In this document: positions 55,401-64,000 of the stretch, one piece after another
Layout of the letters: each line of letters begins with the position of its first letter
How positions within the stretch are numbered: the stretch's first letter is position 1
NCBI GenBank assembly: GCA_016713625.1
Contig: JADJOT010000011.1
Span: forward strand, 248,001 to 312,000
Direction of reading: 5' to 3'
Length of the DNA: 64,000 nt
Source of the DNA: Candidatus Accumulibacter affinis
Lineage (GTDB): Bacteria; Pseudomonadota; Gammaproteobacteria; Burkholderiales; Rhodocyclaceae
Translations under genes and position numbers: made by a program
The notes under the pieces: generated by a model
Told to the model about the DNA's origin: nothing
The model's input: only the letters and a program-made list of their open reading frames with translations
Database searches by the model: none

Positions 55401-57513
55401 TCAGGACTGCGCTGCCGTGCACCGGTGCGGTCAGAGAGACAACGGTCAGTGTGCTGCTGTCTACGTCGGTGTCGTTGGCCAGGACCTGCAGAACGATCGC
55501 CGTGTCTTCCGGTGTGGTGGCGGTTTCGTCCACTGCCACCGGCGGGTTGTTGACTGCCCCCACCTCGACTGTAACAGTGGCTGAGCTCAGTGAATCGAGC
55601 GAGCCGTCGCTGACTCGGTAGGTGAAGCTGTCTGCACCAGAGTAGTTGGCATCCGGCGTGTAAGTCACCGTGCCGTCGGCGTTCAGCACTGCGCTGCCGT
55701 GCACCGGTGCGGTCAGTGAGACGACCGTCAGCGGGCTGCTGTCTACGTCGGTGTCGTTGGCCAGGACCTGCAGAACGATCGCGGTGTCTTCCGACGTGTT
55801 CGCGGTGTCGTCGACAGCGACCGGTGCGTCATTGACCGGATCGACGGTCAGGCTGACCGTCGCAGTGTTGGCCGAGGTGGTCTGGCCGTCGCTGACGCGG
55901 TAGGTAAAGCTGTCCGTACCGGAGAAGTTGGCATCCGGGGTGTAGGTCACCGTGCCGTCGGCGTTCAGCACGGCGCTGCCGTGCACCGGTGCGGTCAGAG
56001 AGACGACCGTCAGCGGGCTGCTGTCCACGTCGGTGTCGTTGGCCAGGACCTGCAGAACGATCGCGGTGTCTTCCGACGTGTTCGCGCTATCGTCGACAGC
56101 GACAGGCGCGTCATTGACCGGATCGACGGTCAGGCTGACCGTCGCGACGTTGGCCGAGGCGGTCTGGCCGTCGCTGACGCGGTAGGTAAAGCTGTCCGTA
56201 CCGGAGAAGTTGGCATCCGGTGTGTAAGTCACCGTGCCGTCGGCGTTCAGGACTGCGCTGCCGTGCACCGGTGCGGTCAGAGAAACGACGGTCAGCGTGC
56301 TGCTGTCTACGTCGGTGTCGTTGGCCAGGACCTGCAGAACGACCGCGATGTCTTCCGACGTGTTCGCGCTATCGTCGACAGCGACAGGTGCGTCATTGAC
56401 CGGATCGACAGTCAGGCTGACCGTCGCGGTGTTGACCGAGGTGGTCTGGCCGTCGCTGGCGCGGTAGGTGAAGCTGTCCGTACCAGAGTAGTTGGCAGCC
56501 GGGGTGTAAGTCACCGTGCCGTCGGCGTTCAGGACTGCGCTGCCGTGCGCCGGTGCGGTCAGAGAGACGACCGTCAGCGGGCTGTTCTCCACGTCGGTGT
56601 CGTTGGTCAGGACCTGCAGAACGATCGCGGTGTCTTCCGACGTGTTTGCGGCGTCGTCGACAGCGACCGGCGCATCATTGACCGGATCGACGATCAGGCT
56701 GACCGTCGCGGTGTTGGCCGAGGTGGCCTGGCCGTCGCTGGCGCGGTAGGTAAAGCTGTCGGCACCGGAGTAGTTGGCATCCGGCGTGTAGGTGACCGTG
56801 CCGTCGGCGTTCAGCACGGCGCTGCCGTGCACCGGTGCGGTCAGAGAGGCGACCGTCAGCGTGCTGTTCTCCACGTCGGTGTCGTTGGCCACGAGGTCCA
56901 GAACAACCGCCGTGCCCTCCGACGTGTTCGCGGTGTCGTCGACAGCGACCGGCGCGTCATTGACCGGATCGACGGTCAGGCTGACCGTCGCGACGTTGGC
57001 CGAGGTGGCCTGGCCGTCGCTGACGCGGTAGGTAAAGCTGTCCGTACCGGAGAAGTTGGCATCCGGGGTGTAGGTCACCGTGCCGTCGGCGTTCAGCACT
57101 GCGCTGCCGTGCACCGGTGCGGTCAGAGAGATGACGGTCAGCGTGCTGTTCTCCACGTCGGTGTCGTTGGCCACGAGGTCCAGAACAACCGCCGTGTCTT
57201 CCGACGTGTTTGCGGTGTCGTCGACAGCGACCGGCGCGTCATTGACCGGATCGACGGTCAGGCTGACCGTCGCGATGTTGGCCGAGGTGGCCTGGCCGTC
57301 GCTGACTCGGTAGGTGAAGCTGTCTGCACCAGAGTAGTTGGCATCCGGGGTGTAGGTCACGGTGCCGTCGGCGTTCAGCACGGCGCTGCCGTGCACCGGT
57401 GTGGTCAGAGAGACAACGGTCAGCGTGCTGCTGTCTACGTCGGTGTCGTTGGCCAGGACCTGCAGAACGATCGCGGTGTCTTCCGACGTGTTCGCGCTAT
57501 CGTCGACAGCGAC
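51605..57513 (-). repeat. 21-copy tandem repeat, 282 bp (94 aa) cadherin-like unit
   Basis: Units begin VAVDDTANTSEDTA and end VDPVNDAP, each with NDTDV, GTVTYTPDANYSG and SFTYR. Spacing is exactly 282 bp except one 279-bp unit (codon lost near 54616), one 281-bp unit (the frameshift) and a shortened last unit. Four units end in the alternative VEVGAVNNPP block. Copies are nearly identical at DNA level, showing recent expansion. Confidence 0.95.
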
Positions 57514-60500
57514 GGGCGCGTCATTGACCGGATCGACGGTCAGGCTGACCACAGCGACGTTGGAGTCGGACTGGCCATCGTTCGCCCGATAGGTGAAGCT
57601 GTCGGATCCGTTGAAGTCGGGATTCGGGGTGTAACTGAAAGCGCCATCAGCGTCGAGACTGAGGATGCCGTGAGCCGGGTGACTTACCAGCCTGGCCGCG
57701 AGGGTGTCGCCTTCCGGGTCGCTATCGTTGGTCAGGACGTTGCCGGTGATGGACGAGTCCTCATCGCCACTGGCGGTGTCGTCGACTGCACTGGGCACCG
57801 CGTCGGTGACCTCAATGCTGACGGTCGCGGGGTCTGTCAAGGCGCCGTCATCGAGGAGGTAGCTGAAGCCGTCGGTGCCGACAAAGCCGGCATCGGGGGT
57901 ATAAGCGAAGCCGCCATCCCCGTTGAACGACAGCGTCCCGTGTTGCGGTGGCGCGTTCAGTGCCACGCTCAGGGTGTCGCCGTCGGCATCGCTGTCGTTG
58001 GCCAGGACGCCGGTCGCGGCAGGCACGGTCAGGGTCTGACCACGGCGCACGTGATAACTGTCATCAGCCGCATCGGGCGCGGTGTCGGTCACCTGGATAC
58101 GGATCGTCGCCGTGTCGGTCAGCGCGCCGTCACTGAGCACGTAGTCAAAGCTGTCCGCGCCGACGTAGCCGGCGTGCGGCGAGTAGACGAAGCTGCCGTC
58201 GCTGTTCAGGGACACCGAGCCGTGCTGTGGCACGGTGTTGATATCGATCTGCGTGGTCAGGCCATCGCCATCAGCGTCACTGTCGTTGGCCAGGACGCCG
58301 GTCAAGGGCGGGACCTGCAGCGTCTGTCCCTGGTGCACGGTGTAGTCGTCGTCGACGGCATCGGGCGCGGTGTCGGTCACGTGGATTCGGATCGTCGCCG
58401 TGTCGGTCAGCGCGCCGTCACTGAGCACGTAGTCAAAGCTGTCCGCGCCGACGTAGCCGGCGTGCGGCGAGTAGACGAAGCTGCCGTCGCTGCTCAGGGA
58501 CACCGAGCCGTGCTGCGGCGCAGTGTGGACATCGATCCGCGTCGTCAGGGGGTCGCCATCGGCGTCGCTATCGTTGGCCAGAGCGCCGGTCGCGGCGGGA
58601 ACCTGCAGCGTCTGCCCCTGGTGCACCGTGTAGTCGTCGTCGACGGCATCGGGCGCGATGTCGGTCACCTGGATACGGATCGTCGCCGTATCGGTGAAAG
58701 CGCCGTCACTGAGCACGTAGTCAAAGCTGTCCGCGCCGACGTAGCCGGCGTGCGGCGAGTAGACGAAGCTGCCGTCGCTGCTCAGGGACACCGAGCCATG
58801 CTGCGGCGCAGTGTTAATATCCCGCTGCATGGTCAGGGGGTCGCCATCGGCGTCGCTGTCGTTGGCCAGAGCGCCGGTCGCGGCGGGAACCTGCAGGGTC
58901 TGTCCCTGGTGCACGGTGTAGTCGTCGTCGACGGCGACGGGCGCGATGTCGGTCACCTGGATACGGATCGTCGCCGTGTCGGTCAGCGCGCCGTCACTGA
59001 GCACGTAGTCAAAGCTGTCCGTGCCGACGTAGCCGGCGTGTGGCGAGTAGACGAAGCTGCCGTCGCTGTTCAGGGACACCGAGCCGTGCTGCGGCGCAGT
59101 GTTGATATCCCGCTGCGTGGTCAGGGGGTCGCCATCGGCGTCGCTGTCGTTGGCCAGAGCGCCGGTCAAGGCGAGGACCTGCAGGGTCTGCCCCTGGTGC
59201 ACTGTGTAGTCGTCGTCAACAGCGACGGGCGCGGTGTCGGTCACCTGGATACGGATCGTCGCCGTGTCGGTCAGCGCGCCGTCACTGAGCACGTAGTCAA
59301 AGCTGTCCGCGCCGACATAGCCGGCGTGCGGCGAGTAAACGAAGCTGCCGTCGCTGGTCAAGGACACCGAGCCGTGCTGCGGCGCAGTGTGAACATCGAT
59401 TCGCGTCGCCAGGGGGTCGCCATCGGCGTCGCTGTCGTTGGCCAGAGCGCCGGTCGCGGCGGGAACCTGCAGCGTCTGCCCCTGGTGCACCGTGTAGTCG
59501 TCGTCGACGGCATCGGGCGCGATGTCGGTCACCTGGATTCGGATCGTCGCCGTGTCGGTCAGCGCGCCGTCACTGAGCACGTAGTCAAAGCTGTCCGTGC
59601 CGACGTAGCCGGCGTGCGGCGAGTAGACGAAGCTGCCGTCGCTGTTCAGGGACACCGAGCCGTGCTGCGGCGCTGTGTTGATATCCCGCTGCGTGGTCAG
59701 GGGGTCGCCATCGGCGTCGCTGTCGTTGGCCAGCGCGCCGGTCGAGGGCGGGACCTGCAGGGTCTGCCCCTGGTGCACGGTGTAGTCGTCGTCGACGGCG
59801 ACGGGCGCATCAGGGACCGGGTTGATGGTCAGGTTGACGGTGGCGATGCCGCTGGCGTCAACGCCGTCAGAGGCACGGTACGTGAAACGGTCCTGGCCAT
59901 GATAGTCGGCCTGCGGTGTATAGAGGAAGCCGCCATCCGGGTTCAGGCTGAGCAAACCGTGCGCGGGGCCATCGACCAGCACCGCCGTCAACGAATCCGC
60001 GTCGACGTCGGTATCGTTTGCGAGCAGACCCGGTGCGGTGATGCTCAGGGGGCTGTCTTCGTCGGTCGCGTAGTCGTCGGCGACGGCGATCGGCGCGGTG
60101 TTACCGGCCCCGTGGATGGTGAGCCGGCCATCGCTCGCATCCTGGCCGGGAACCGGCAGCGGGCTCAGCACCAGCCCGTCCTCGTTGAGGCTGACCTGGG
60201 TGAGGTTCAGCGCCGTGGTGCCCAGGGCCGCCGTGGCCTTGATCCGGAAATCGATCTCAAGCAGGCTGCCACCGCCCGGCGGGCGCGGGATGGTCAGCGC
60301 CATGGTGATGCCGAGCGTCCCGGTGGCGTTGCTGGCCGGGGACGGGTTGGTGAGGAGGGCCGTCTCCTTCGCTACCGTGACCGATCCAGCGCGGACCTCG
60401 ACGACTTCCACAAGGGCCGGGTCGTAGCTGAGCCGGAGGTCGGCAGATTCGAGTCCGACGGCGTCATCAATCAGCACCGGGGCGGTGATCACGCTGCCCG

Positions 60501-63500
60501 GCGTGCCACTGAGGTTGGTCGGGATGTGCACATAGGGGTCGGCCCCCGCCGGGGTGATGGGAAGCCCCGGCACCGGCAGCGACGGGATCTCGGGCCGGTC
60601 GATGCCGACCGCTTCCTGCAGGATGCGGGTGGCGTCGAGGGAGCTGACGGCGCCGTTGGCGGTGATATCGGAGACCAGCACTGGATCGGCGAGCGGATAG
60701 GCGGCGAAGCCGCTATCGAGCCCGACGGCCACGCGGAGCACGCGCTGGCCGTCCAGCGCGCTGTAGGTGCCGTTGCCGGTGGTGTCGCCGAAGTAGGCGA
60801 CCAGGTGGACGGCATCGTCGGCGACCGCCGCGAGGTGGCCTTCGTTCACCGAGACGGCCGTGAGGTCGAGCACCTGCTTGGCGCGGTAGGGGGCAGTGGA
60901 CGGAACGGCGGCCGTCAGCTTGACCAGGTCCCGGGCACCCGCCGCCAGGGGCGTCGGGAAAGCCATCGCGACGCGGACCTGGCCGGGGACGGTGAGGTTG
61001 GCCGCGAGGGTGCTGCCGGCGGGCAGGCCGGCTGCGGGGATGACGTCGCTGATGCTGAGCAGGGTCGGGTCGTAGTTCAGGGTGAACTCGAGCGACTCGA
61101 CGCCGCTGCCGTCGCTGAGGCGGATCGGGATGCCGCTGACGGTGGCCGGGATGTTGGCCGGCTGCCCGGGGCCGCGAACGACGTCGGGCAGCGAGAGCAC
61201 GCGCGGCAGTGGCCCGGCGACCGCGAGGGTGGTGACGGAGTCGCCGCCGGGCGCGCCGTCGTCGTCGCCGTCGAGGAGGCGGCCGAGGGTGTCGATGACA
61301 CCGTTGGCGGCACTGCGCAGCGTCAGGGTGTAGGTATCGGGCAGCAGCGGGCCGCCGGTCTTGACGAAGCGGAAGCCCTGGAGGTCGTCGTCGAGCAGCA
61401 GCGAGCCGGTGACGGCGCCGGTCGCCGCGCCGACCAGCGTGACGTCGGCCGGGCCCTGGCCACCGGTCTCGGTGGCGTAGAGGTTGAGGGTGGCGGGGTC
61501 GAGCGCGCGGTTGAAGCGGATCGCGGCGCCGCTGGCATCGGTGGCAACGGCGGTGACGGCGAGGCCGTCGACGATCTGGGTGGTGGCGTCGGCGGTCGCC
61601 GGCGCGGCTTCGGCGTTGCCGACGTGGTCCTGGGCGACGCTGTAGAAGGCGTAGCTGTGGCCGGCCTGGCCGGTGAAGGTGGCGGAGGTGGCGGTGATGT
61701 CGTCCTTCCAGAGGACATAGCTGCCGCCGTCGGTGGCGACGTAGATGTCGTGGCTGGCGACGCCGGAGCCGCCGGCGTCGTCGGTGCTGGTCCACTGGAC
61801 GAGGAAGTCGGGGCGCGTGCGCGTCGGCGGCAGTGCTTGCACGGCGCTGGTCGGGGCGCCGGCGTCGATGGTGTTGAGGGCTTCCTTGGCCGGGTCCGTG
61901 CCCGCCGCCGGGTTATGCGGCTCGATCTGGTTGGTGGCGATCCACGGCTGGCCGTCGAAGGAGATCAGGGCGACGTTTCGGATCTGCGTGCCGGTGGCGA
62001 GGCCGGGTTTCTGGTCGATGAGGTAGGAGACATGACCCATGCCGCGGCCGGTGCCGTCTTCAGGCGGCAGGAAGCCGGTGAGGACGTCGGGCGGCAGGCT
62101 GGTGTTGGGGTCGATGGAGTAGAAGTGGGCAAATACCTGGCCGGTGGCGAGATTGATACCGGCCTCGATCTGGACGTCGAAGTCCTGGCCGTTGTAGTGC
62201 ACCGGGACGGTGGTCTCGAAGTGCTGGGCGTTGGCGGGGACGGCGATCAGGTGGTCGCCGAAGCCGATCTCGGTCAGGGCGAAGCTGGACCAGTCGAGGT
62301 CGGGGTCGAGTTGGTCGGTGATGGTGACGATTTGAGCGGGGGCGGTGGCGGTGGCGTCGTTCTCGAAGTCGATTCGGTAGGGGAGCGGGGTGGATGCGCT
62401 GATGTAGGCGGTGGGGCCGAAGCCGGACGGGCCGAGTTTTTGGTTGGGGTCAACGGCGCCAGGTATGCGGCCGTCACCGCCGTCCTTGGGAGTTCTCGGT
62501 GGCTCAGGTAACGTGGGGTCACAGAAATCAAGTCCGCCTCCCAGCCAAAATGGCTTATCCGGCGAGGCGAGGCCCGCCTGCACACCTGCGTAACCGCTCT
62601 CCACTTGTCCCCACGACGCAGGCGTCATCGTGTCATTGACTATCCACTCCTGAATGGGCAGGGGAACCATGATCTTGTAGACCTGATATCCCCCAACTGC
62701 AACCTCAACAAACGTCGACGCGATTCCTTGGGCGAACCATCCAGCGCGCCCCCACCATGCAACTGTTTCTGCCGCGAAGTAATAGTGATCGCGGTCTCGC
62801 AACTCGGGCGAGTCACCCTTATCCCTTGCACGCCTGACGTCGTCAAATTGGTCTGCGAAGTCAGTACTGCAAAGCCCGAGTGGATCGATAAATCGAATTG
62901 GGTTGTTTAGTGTATAGGAGTAGACATTAAAGCCTCCCAACAAACCTGCAGGATCAGACTGAACAAACCGTCCTTCTGCGGGCAGATAACTGCGGGCACG
63001 CATGAAATCCAGTCCGGTACCTTCCTTAGATACACCCCACTCACCGATATACTGAAAAGGATTGCGCTCGCCGCCACTTTCGCGCAGGACGGCTCCAAAC
63101 GGCGAGTAGGAATAGGTACTCAGGTAATTCCCACTAGCATCACTAAGCGCGGCGGTGCTTCCTAAAGCATCGAATGTGTACCAACTTGACGCCCCATTCG
63201 CAGTCTGTGATAGCAAACCAATCCCGAAGTCGTACCGTGCGATCTGACCACCCGTCGCGTCGTACTCGCCAACGACATGCCCCAACCCAACTGGGTCAAC
63301 TACAAAACGCGTTGCGGCTCCATTGTGACTTGAAGCCACTCGAAGATTGAACGCGTCGTAGGTGTAAGCCCATGCATTCGCGCCCTGCTGAACAGCGATC
63401 AGCCGGTTCTCGTCATCGTAGCTGTAGAGTGCAGTCCCGGACGGCGAGGTCTCTGAAACCAGATTGCCGTCGGCGTCGAAGGCATAGGTGGTATCGCCGA

Positions 63501-64000
63501 CCTTCGTGTACTGGTTGAGGTTGTTGGTCGTGTACGCCGTGGTGACGCCGTTCTCGACAGTGCGGATGCGGTTGCCCATCGCGTCATAGACGTACAGCAG
63601 ATCCTGGTCCGGGATCGCCGGATTGGTGGAAGCGAAGACGGCATGGGTCAGTTGCCCGATATCGTCATAGCTGTAGGTCCAGGCGCCATCCAGCGTACCC
63701 ATGCTGATGCGCCGGCCGCGGCTGTCGTAGCTGTAATCGAAGCGCGAAAGGACGGTGGCATCGGCCGTGTGGTTGACCAGGTGCAGCAACTGCCCGGCGG
63801 CGTCGTAGTCGTAGGTGGTGTAAACGCCGTTGCCCAGCGTCTTGAGCGCGATGCGGCCGGCGGCGTCGTACTCGTACAACACTACCTGCGCGCTGCTCTC
63901 GTCGGTGATCCGCGAGAGGCGACCGACCGCGTCGAACTCATAGAACAGTTGATGGCCGAGCTGATCGGTACTGGTGGCACGCCGGCCGGCGCTGTCGTAG
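52348..64000 (-). CDS. Giant RHS / cohesin-dockerin / cadherin-like repeat surface protein, 5' end beyond window
   Basis: About 3,880 codons are open up to the right edge. From N to C: YD/RHS repeats (64000-63150); RHS core (YSPFGAVLRESGGERNPFQYIGEWG to FIDPLGL, about 63110-62870); an unrecognised tip (62870-62460); a beta-rich module starting DPNQKLGPSGFG and containing LPYRIDFENDATATAP (about 62460-61900); an FN3-like segment; an SbsA-like Ig (61210-61560); cohesin-like (60850-61205); dockerin-like with two loops such as DITANGAVSSLD (60575-60790); cohesin-like (60130-60540). Cadherin-like repeats fill 60090 to the frameshift. The frame then leaves homology (VEVG followed by unrelated residues) and stops at 52348. 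Likely secreted and calcium-dependent; the role in adhesion or matrix is inferred. Confidence 0.85.
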   Translation of the reverse strand, partial: YDSAGRRATSTDQLGHQLFYEFDAVGRLSRITDESSAQVVLYEYDAAGRIALKTLGNGVYTTYDYDAAGQLLHLVNHTADATVLSRFDYSYDSRGRRISMGTLDGAWTYSYDDIGQLTHAVFASTNPAIPDQDLLYVYDAMGNRIRTVENGVTTAYTTNNLNQYTKVGDTTYAFDADGNLVSETSPSGTALYSYDDENRLIAVQQGANAWAYTYDAFNLRVASSHNGAATRFVVDPVGLGHVVGEYDATGGQIARYDFGIGLLSQTANGASSWYTFDALGSTAALSDASGNYLSTYSYSPFGAVLRESGGERNPFQYIGEWGVSKEGTGLDFMRARSYLPAEGRFVQSDPAGLLGGFNVYSYTLNNPIRFIDPLGLCSTDFADQFDDVRRARDKGDSPELRDRDHYYFAAETVAWWGRAGWFAQGIASTFVEVAVGGYQVYKIMVPLPIQEWIVNDTMTPASWGQVESGYAGVQAGLASPDKPFWLGGGLDFCDPTLPEPPRTPKDGGDGRIPGAVDPNQKLGPSGFGPTAYISASTPLPYRIDFENDATATAPAQIVTITDQLDPDLDWSSFALTEIGFGDHLIAVPANAQHFETTVPVHYNGQDFDVQIEAGINLATGQVFAHFYSIDPNTSLPPDVLTGFLPPEDGTGRGMGHVSYLIDQKPGLATGTQIRNVALISFDGQPWIATNQIEPHNPAAGTDPAKEALNTIDAGAPTSAVQALPPTRTRPDFLVQWTSTDDAGGSGVASHDIYVATDGGSYVLWKDDITATSATFTGQAGHSYAFYSVAQDHVGNAEAAPATADATTQIVDGLAVTAVATDASGAAIRFNRALDPATLNLYATETGGQGPADVTLVGAATGAVTGSLLLDDDLQGFRFVKTGGPLLPDTYTLTLRSAANGVIDTLGRLLDGDDDGAPGGDSVTTLAVAGPLPRVLSLPDVVRGPGQPANIPATVSGIPIRLSDGSGVESLEFTLNYDPTLLSISDVIPAAGLPAGSTLAANLTVPGQVRVAMAFPTPLAAGARDLVKLTAAVPSTAPYRAKQVLDLTAVSVNEGHLAAVADDAVHLVAYFGDTTGNGTYSALDGQRVLRVAVGLDSGFAAYPLADPVLVSDITANGAVSSLDATRILQEAVGIDRPEIPSLPVPGLPITPAGADPYVHIPTNLSGTPGSVITAPVLIDDAVGLESADLRLSYDPALVEVVEVRAGSVTVAKETALLTNPSPASNATGTLGITMALTIPRPPGGGSLLEIDFRIKATAALGTTALNLTQVSLNEDGLVLSPLPVPGQDASDGRLTIHGAGNTAPIAVADDYATDEDSPLSITAPGLLANDTDVDADSLTAVLVDGPAHGLLSLNPDGGFLYTPQADYHGQDRFTYRASDGVDASGIATVNLTINPVPDAPVAVDDDYTVHQGQTLQVPPSTGALANDSDADGDPLTTQRDINTAPQHGSVSLNSDGSFVYSPHAGYVGTDSFDYVLSDGALTDTATIRIQVTDIAPDAVDDDYTVHQGQTLQVPAATGALANDSDADGDPLATRIDVHTAPQHGSVSLTSDGSFVYSPHAGYVGADSFDYVLSDGALTDTATIRIQVTDTAPVAVDDDYTVHQGQTLQVLALTGALANDSDADGDPLTTQRDINTAPQHGSVSLNSDGSFVYSPHAGYVGTDSFDYVLSDGALTDTATIRIQVTDIAPVAVDDDYTVHQGQTLQVPAATGALANDSDADGDPLTMQRDINTAPQHGSVSLSSDGSFVYSPHAGYVGADSFDYVLSDGAFTDTATIRIQVTDIAPDAVDDDYTVHQGQTLQVPAATGALANDSDADGDPLTTRIDVHTAPQHGSVSLSSDGSFVYSPHAGYVGADSFDYVLSDGALTDTATIRIHVTDTAPDAVDDDYTVHQGQTLQVPPLTGVLANDSDADGDGLTTQIDINTVPQHGSVSLNSDGSFVYSPHAGYVGADSFDYVLSDGALTDTATIRIQVTDTAPDAADDSYHVRRGQTLTVPAATGVLANDSDADGDTLSVALNAPPQHGTLSFNGDGGFAYTPDAGFVGTDGFSYLLDDGALTDPATVSIEVTDAVPSAVDDTASGDEDSSITGNVLTNDSDPEGDTLAARLVSHPAHGILSLDADGAFSYTPNPDFNGSDSFTYRANDGQSDSNVAVVSLTVDPVNDAPVAVDDSANTSEDTAIVLQVLANDTDVDSSTLTVVSLTTPVHGSAVLNADGTVTYTPDANYSGADSFTYRVSDGQATSANIATVSLTVDPVNDAPVAVDDTANTSEDTAVVLDLVANDTDVENSTLTVISLTAPVHGSAVLNADGTVTYTPDANFSGTDSFTYRVSDGQATSANVATVSLTVDPVNDAPVAVDDTANTSEGTAVVLDLVANDTDVENSTLTVASLTAPVHGSAVLNADGTVTYTPDANYSGADSFTYRASDGQATSANTATVSLIVDPVNDAPVAVDDAANTSEDTAIVLQVLTNDTDVENSPLTVVSLTAPAHGSAVLNADGTVTYTPAANYSGTDSFTYRASDGQTTSVNTATVSLTVDPVNDAPVAVDDSANTSEDIAVVLQVLANDTDVDSSTLTVVSLTAPVHGSAVLNADGTVTYTPDANFSGTDSFTYRVSDGQTASANVATVSLTVDPVNDAPVAVDDSANTSEDTAIVLQVLANDTDVDSSPLTVVSLTAPVHGSAVLNADGTVTYTPDANFSGTDSFTYRVSDGQTTSANTATVSLTVDPVNDAPVAVDDTANTSEDTAIVLQVLANDTDVDSSPLTVVSLTAPVHGSAVLNADGTVTYTPDANYSGADSFTYRVSDGSLDSLSSATVTVEVGAVNNPPVAVDETATTPEDTAIVLQVLANDTDVDSSTLTVVSLTAPVHGSAVLNADGTVTYTPDANFSGTDSFTYRVSDGQATSANTATVSLTVDPVNDAPVAVDDAATTSEDTAIVLQVLTNDTDVDSSTLTVVSLTAPVHGSAVLNADGTVTYTPDANYSGADSFTYRASDGQTTSANTATVRLIVHPVNAAPVAVDDTANTSEDTAMVLQVLANDTDVENSPLTVVSLTAPVHGTAVLNADGTVTYTPAANYSGTDSFTYRASDGQTTSVNTATVTLTVDPVNDAPVAVDDSANTSEDIAVVLQVLANDTDVSSTLTVVSLTAPVHGSAVLNADGTVTYTPDANFSGTDSFTYRVSDGQATSANVATVSLTVDPVNDAPVAVDDSANTSEDTAIVLQVLTNDTDVDSSTLTVVSLTAPVHGSAVLNADGTVTYTPDANYSGTDSFTYRVSDGQTTSANTATVSLTVDPVNDAPVAVDDTANTSEDTPIVLQVLTNDTDVDSSPLTVVSLTAPVHGNAVLNADGTVTYTPDANYSGADSFTYRASDGSLDSPSPATVTVEVGAVNNPPVAVDETATTPEDTAIVLQVLANDTDVDSSTLTVVSLTAPVHGSAVLNADGTVTYTPDANFSGTDSFTYRVSDGQATSANTATVSLTVDPVNDAPVAVDDSANTSEDTAVVLDLVANDTDVENNTLTVVSLTAPVHGSAVLNIDGTVTYAPDANFSGTDSFTYRVSDGQATSANTATVSLTVDPVNDAPVAVDDTANTSEDTAVVLDLVANDTDVESSPLTVVSLTAPVHGSAVLNVDGTVTYTPDANYSGTDSFTYRVSDGSLDSPSPATVTVEVGAVNNPPVAVDETATTPEDTAIVLQVLANDTDVDSSTLTVVSLTAPVHGSAVLNVDGTVTYTPDANFSGTDSFTYRVSDGQTTSANTATVSLTVDPVNDAPVAVDDTANTSEDTAVVLDLVANDTDVESSPLTVVSLTAPVHGSAVLNVDGTVTYTPDANYSGADSFTYRVSDGSLDSPSPATVTVEVGRSTTRPWQWTKPPPRRKIPRSFCRSWPTTPTWTAAS
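52459..52462 (-). other. One-base contraction in a C (coding-strand G) tract causing a frameshift
   Basis: Here the + strand reads gccccacctcg, whereas the equivalent places in other repeat units (near 53023, 53870 and 55558) read gcccccacctcg. The unit spacing drops from 282 to 281 bp at this point. Confidence 0.9.
57514..58074 (-). repeat. Two divergent cadherin-like units linking the two arrays
   Basis: A 94-aa unit (DAADDSYHVRRGQTL, 57793-58074) and a 93-aa unit (SAVDDTASGDEDSS, 57514-57792) have the same fold signature but much lower identity to either array. A single related 96-aa unit also lies at 59803-60090. Confidence 0.85.
58075..59802 (-). repeat. 6-copy tandem repeat, exactly 288 bp (96 aa) cadherin-like unit
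   Basis: Units begin (V/D)AVDDDYTVHQGQTLQV and contain GSFVYSPHAGYVG and SFDYVLSDGAL. All six are 288 bp with no indel. Copies 1 and 3, and copies 2 and 5, share diagnostic differences (QRDIN versus RIDVH), which points to duplication of a two-unit block. Confidence 0.95.

Noticed and set aside
51726..57592. About twenty short + strand frames of 74-79 codons at 282-bp intervals
   Set aside because: They are the same antisense frame of each 94-aa unit cut by recurring stops, not a multi-gene family.
51605..59802. A possible CRISPR array because of regular spacing
   Set aside because: The period (282-288 bp) is far too long, there are no unique spacers, and the units are coding.
55981..62511. 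A 2,176-codon open frame on the + strand opposite the giant gene
   Set aside because: It is the antisense of the repeat arrays. Its length comes from one stop-free antisense unit repeated many times. The protein is a monotonous arginine/valine-rich repeat with no family resemblance, and the minus strand has clear domain homology.

Overview
The window is a GC-rich betaproteobacterial chromosome segment. The best fit is Rhodocyclales and probably 'Candidatus Accumulibacter' or a close relative. Reasons: the rpsP-rimM-trmD-rplS and ilvB-ilvN-ilvC gene orders; the sigma factor/DUF3619/DUF3106/RDD cluster that is common in Betaproteobacteria; a PEP-CTERM exosortase substrate; and a cytochrome b/ferredoxin/flavin-NAD reductase fusion of the kind I recall being discussed for the Accumulibacter genome. 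The species assignment is inference.

Positions 1-30.7 kb are dense housekeeping sequence. In order: dxs (cut by the window edge) and folE2; the ribosomal operon rpsP-rimM-trmD-rplS; a protein with a hidden PilZ signature; wrbA and a DUF2069 protein; leuA, pssA, ilvC, ilvN, ilvB (branched-chain amino acid and phospholipid synthesis); an ECF-like sigma factor with three small companions; lptG/lptF facing pepA-holC-hypothetical-valS; a pabB-pabC type fusion, tusA and bepA; then moaC, a cold-shock gene, clpS-clpA and rraA.

Positions 30.7-49 kb are more mixed. They hold an ankyrin protein, a broken formylglycine-generating-enzyme-like remnant and an EamA permease. A respiratory cluster follows: cytochrome b fused to two [4Fe-4S] clusters and an MvhD/FlpD-like domain, a small hypothetical protein, and cytochrome b fused to [2Fe-2S], FAD and NAD(P) domains. 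A perfect 20-bp palindrome (TTGAC-N4-GTCAA) lies at about -41.5 from a TATAAT box in front of this cluster. A heme-copper-oxidase-like subunit and a TlpA-type thioredoxin converge on it. Next come pyruvate kinase, an SDR, an AsmA-like protein, an aromatic/aspartate aminotransferase, uvrB, a hypothetical protein and a decayed Rpn-type nuclease remnant.

Positions 49-64 kb are dominated by one giant minus-strand gene that runs off the right edge (at least about 4,700 codons in the window). It reads: RHS/YD repeats and RHS core, a beta-rich surface module, an SbsA-like/cohesin-like/dockerin-like/cohesin-like module, then about 29 cadherin-like repeats (one single, six of exactly 96 aa, two divergent, 21 of 94 aa), then a second copy of the SbsA/cohesin/dockerin/cohesin module. 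A one-base contraction in a C tract at 52459-52462 splits it into two frames. A small PEP-CTERM protein with a cohesin-like body lies directly downstream, which suggests a surface matrix or adhesion system.
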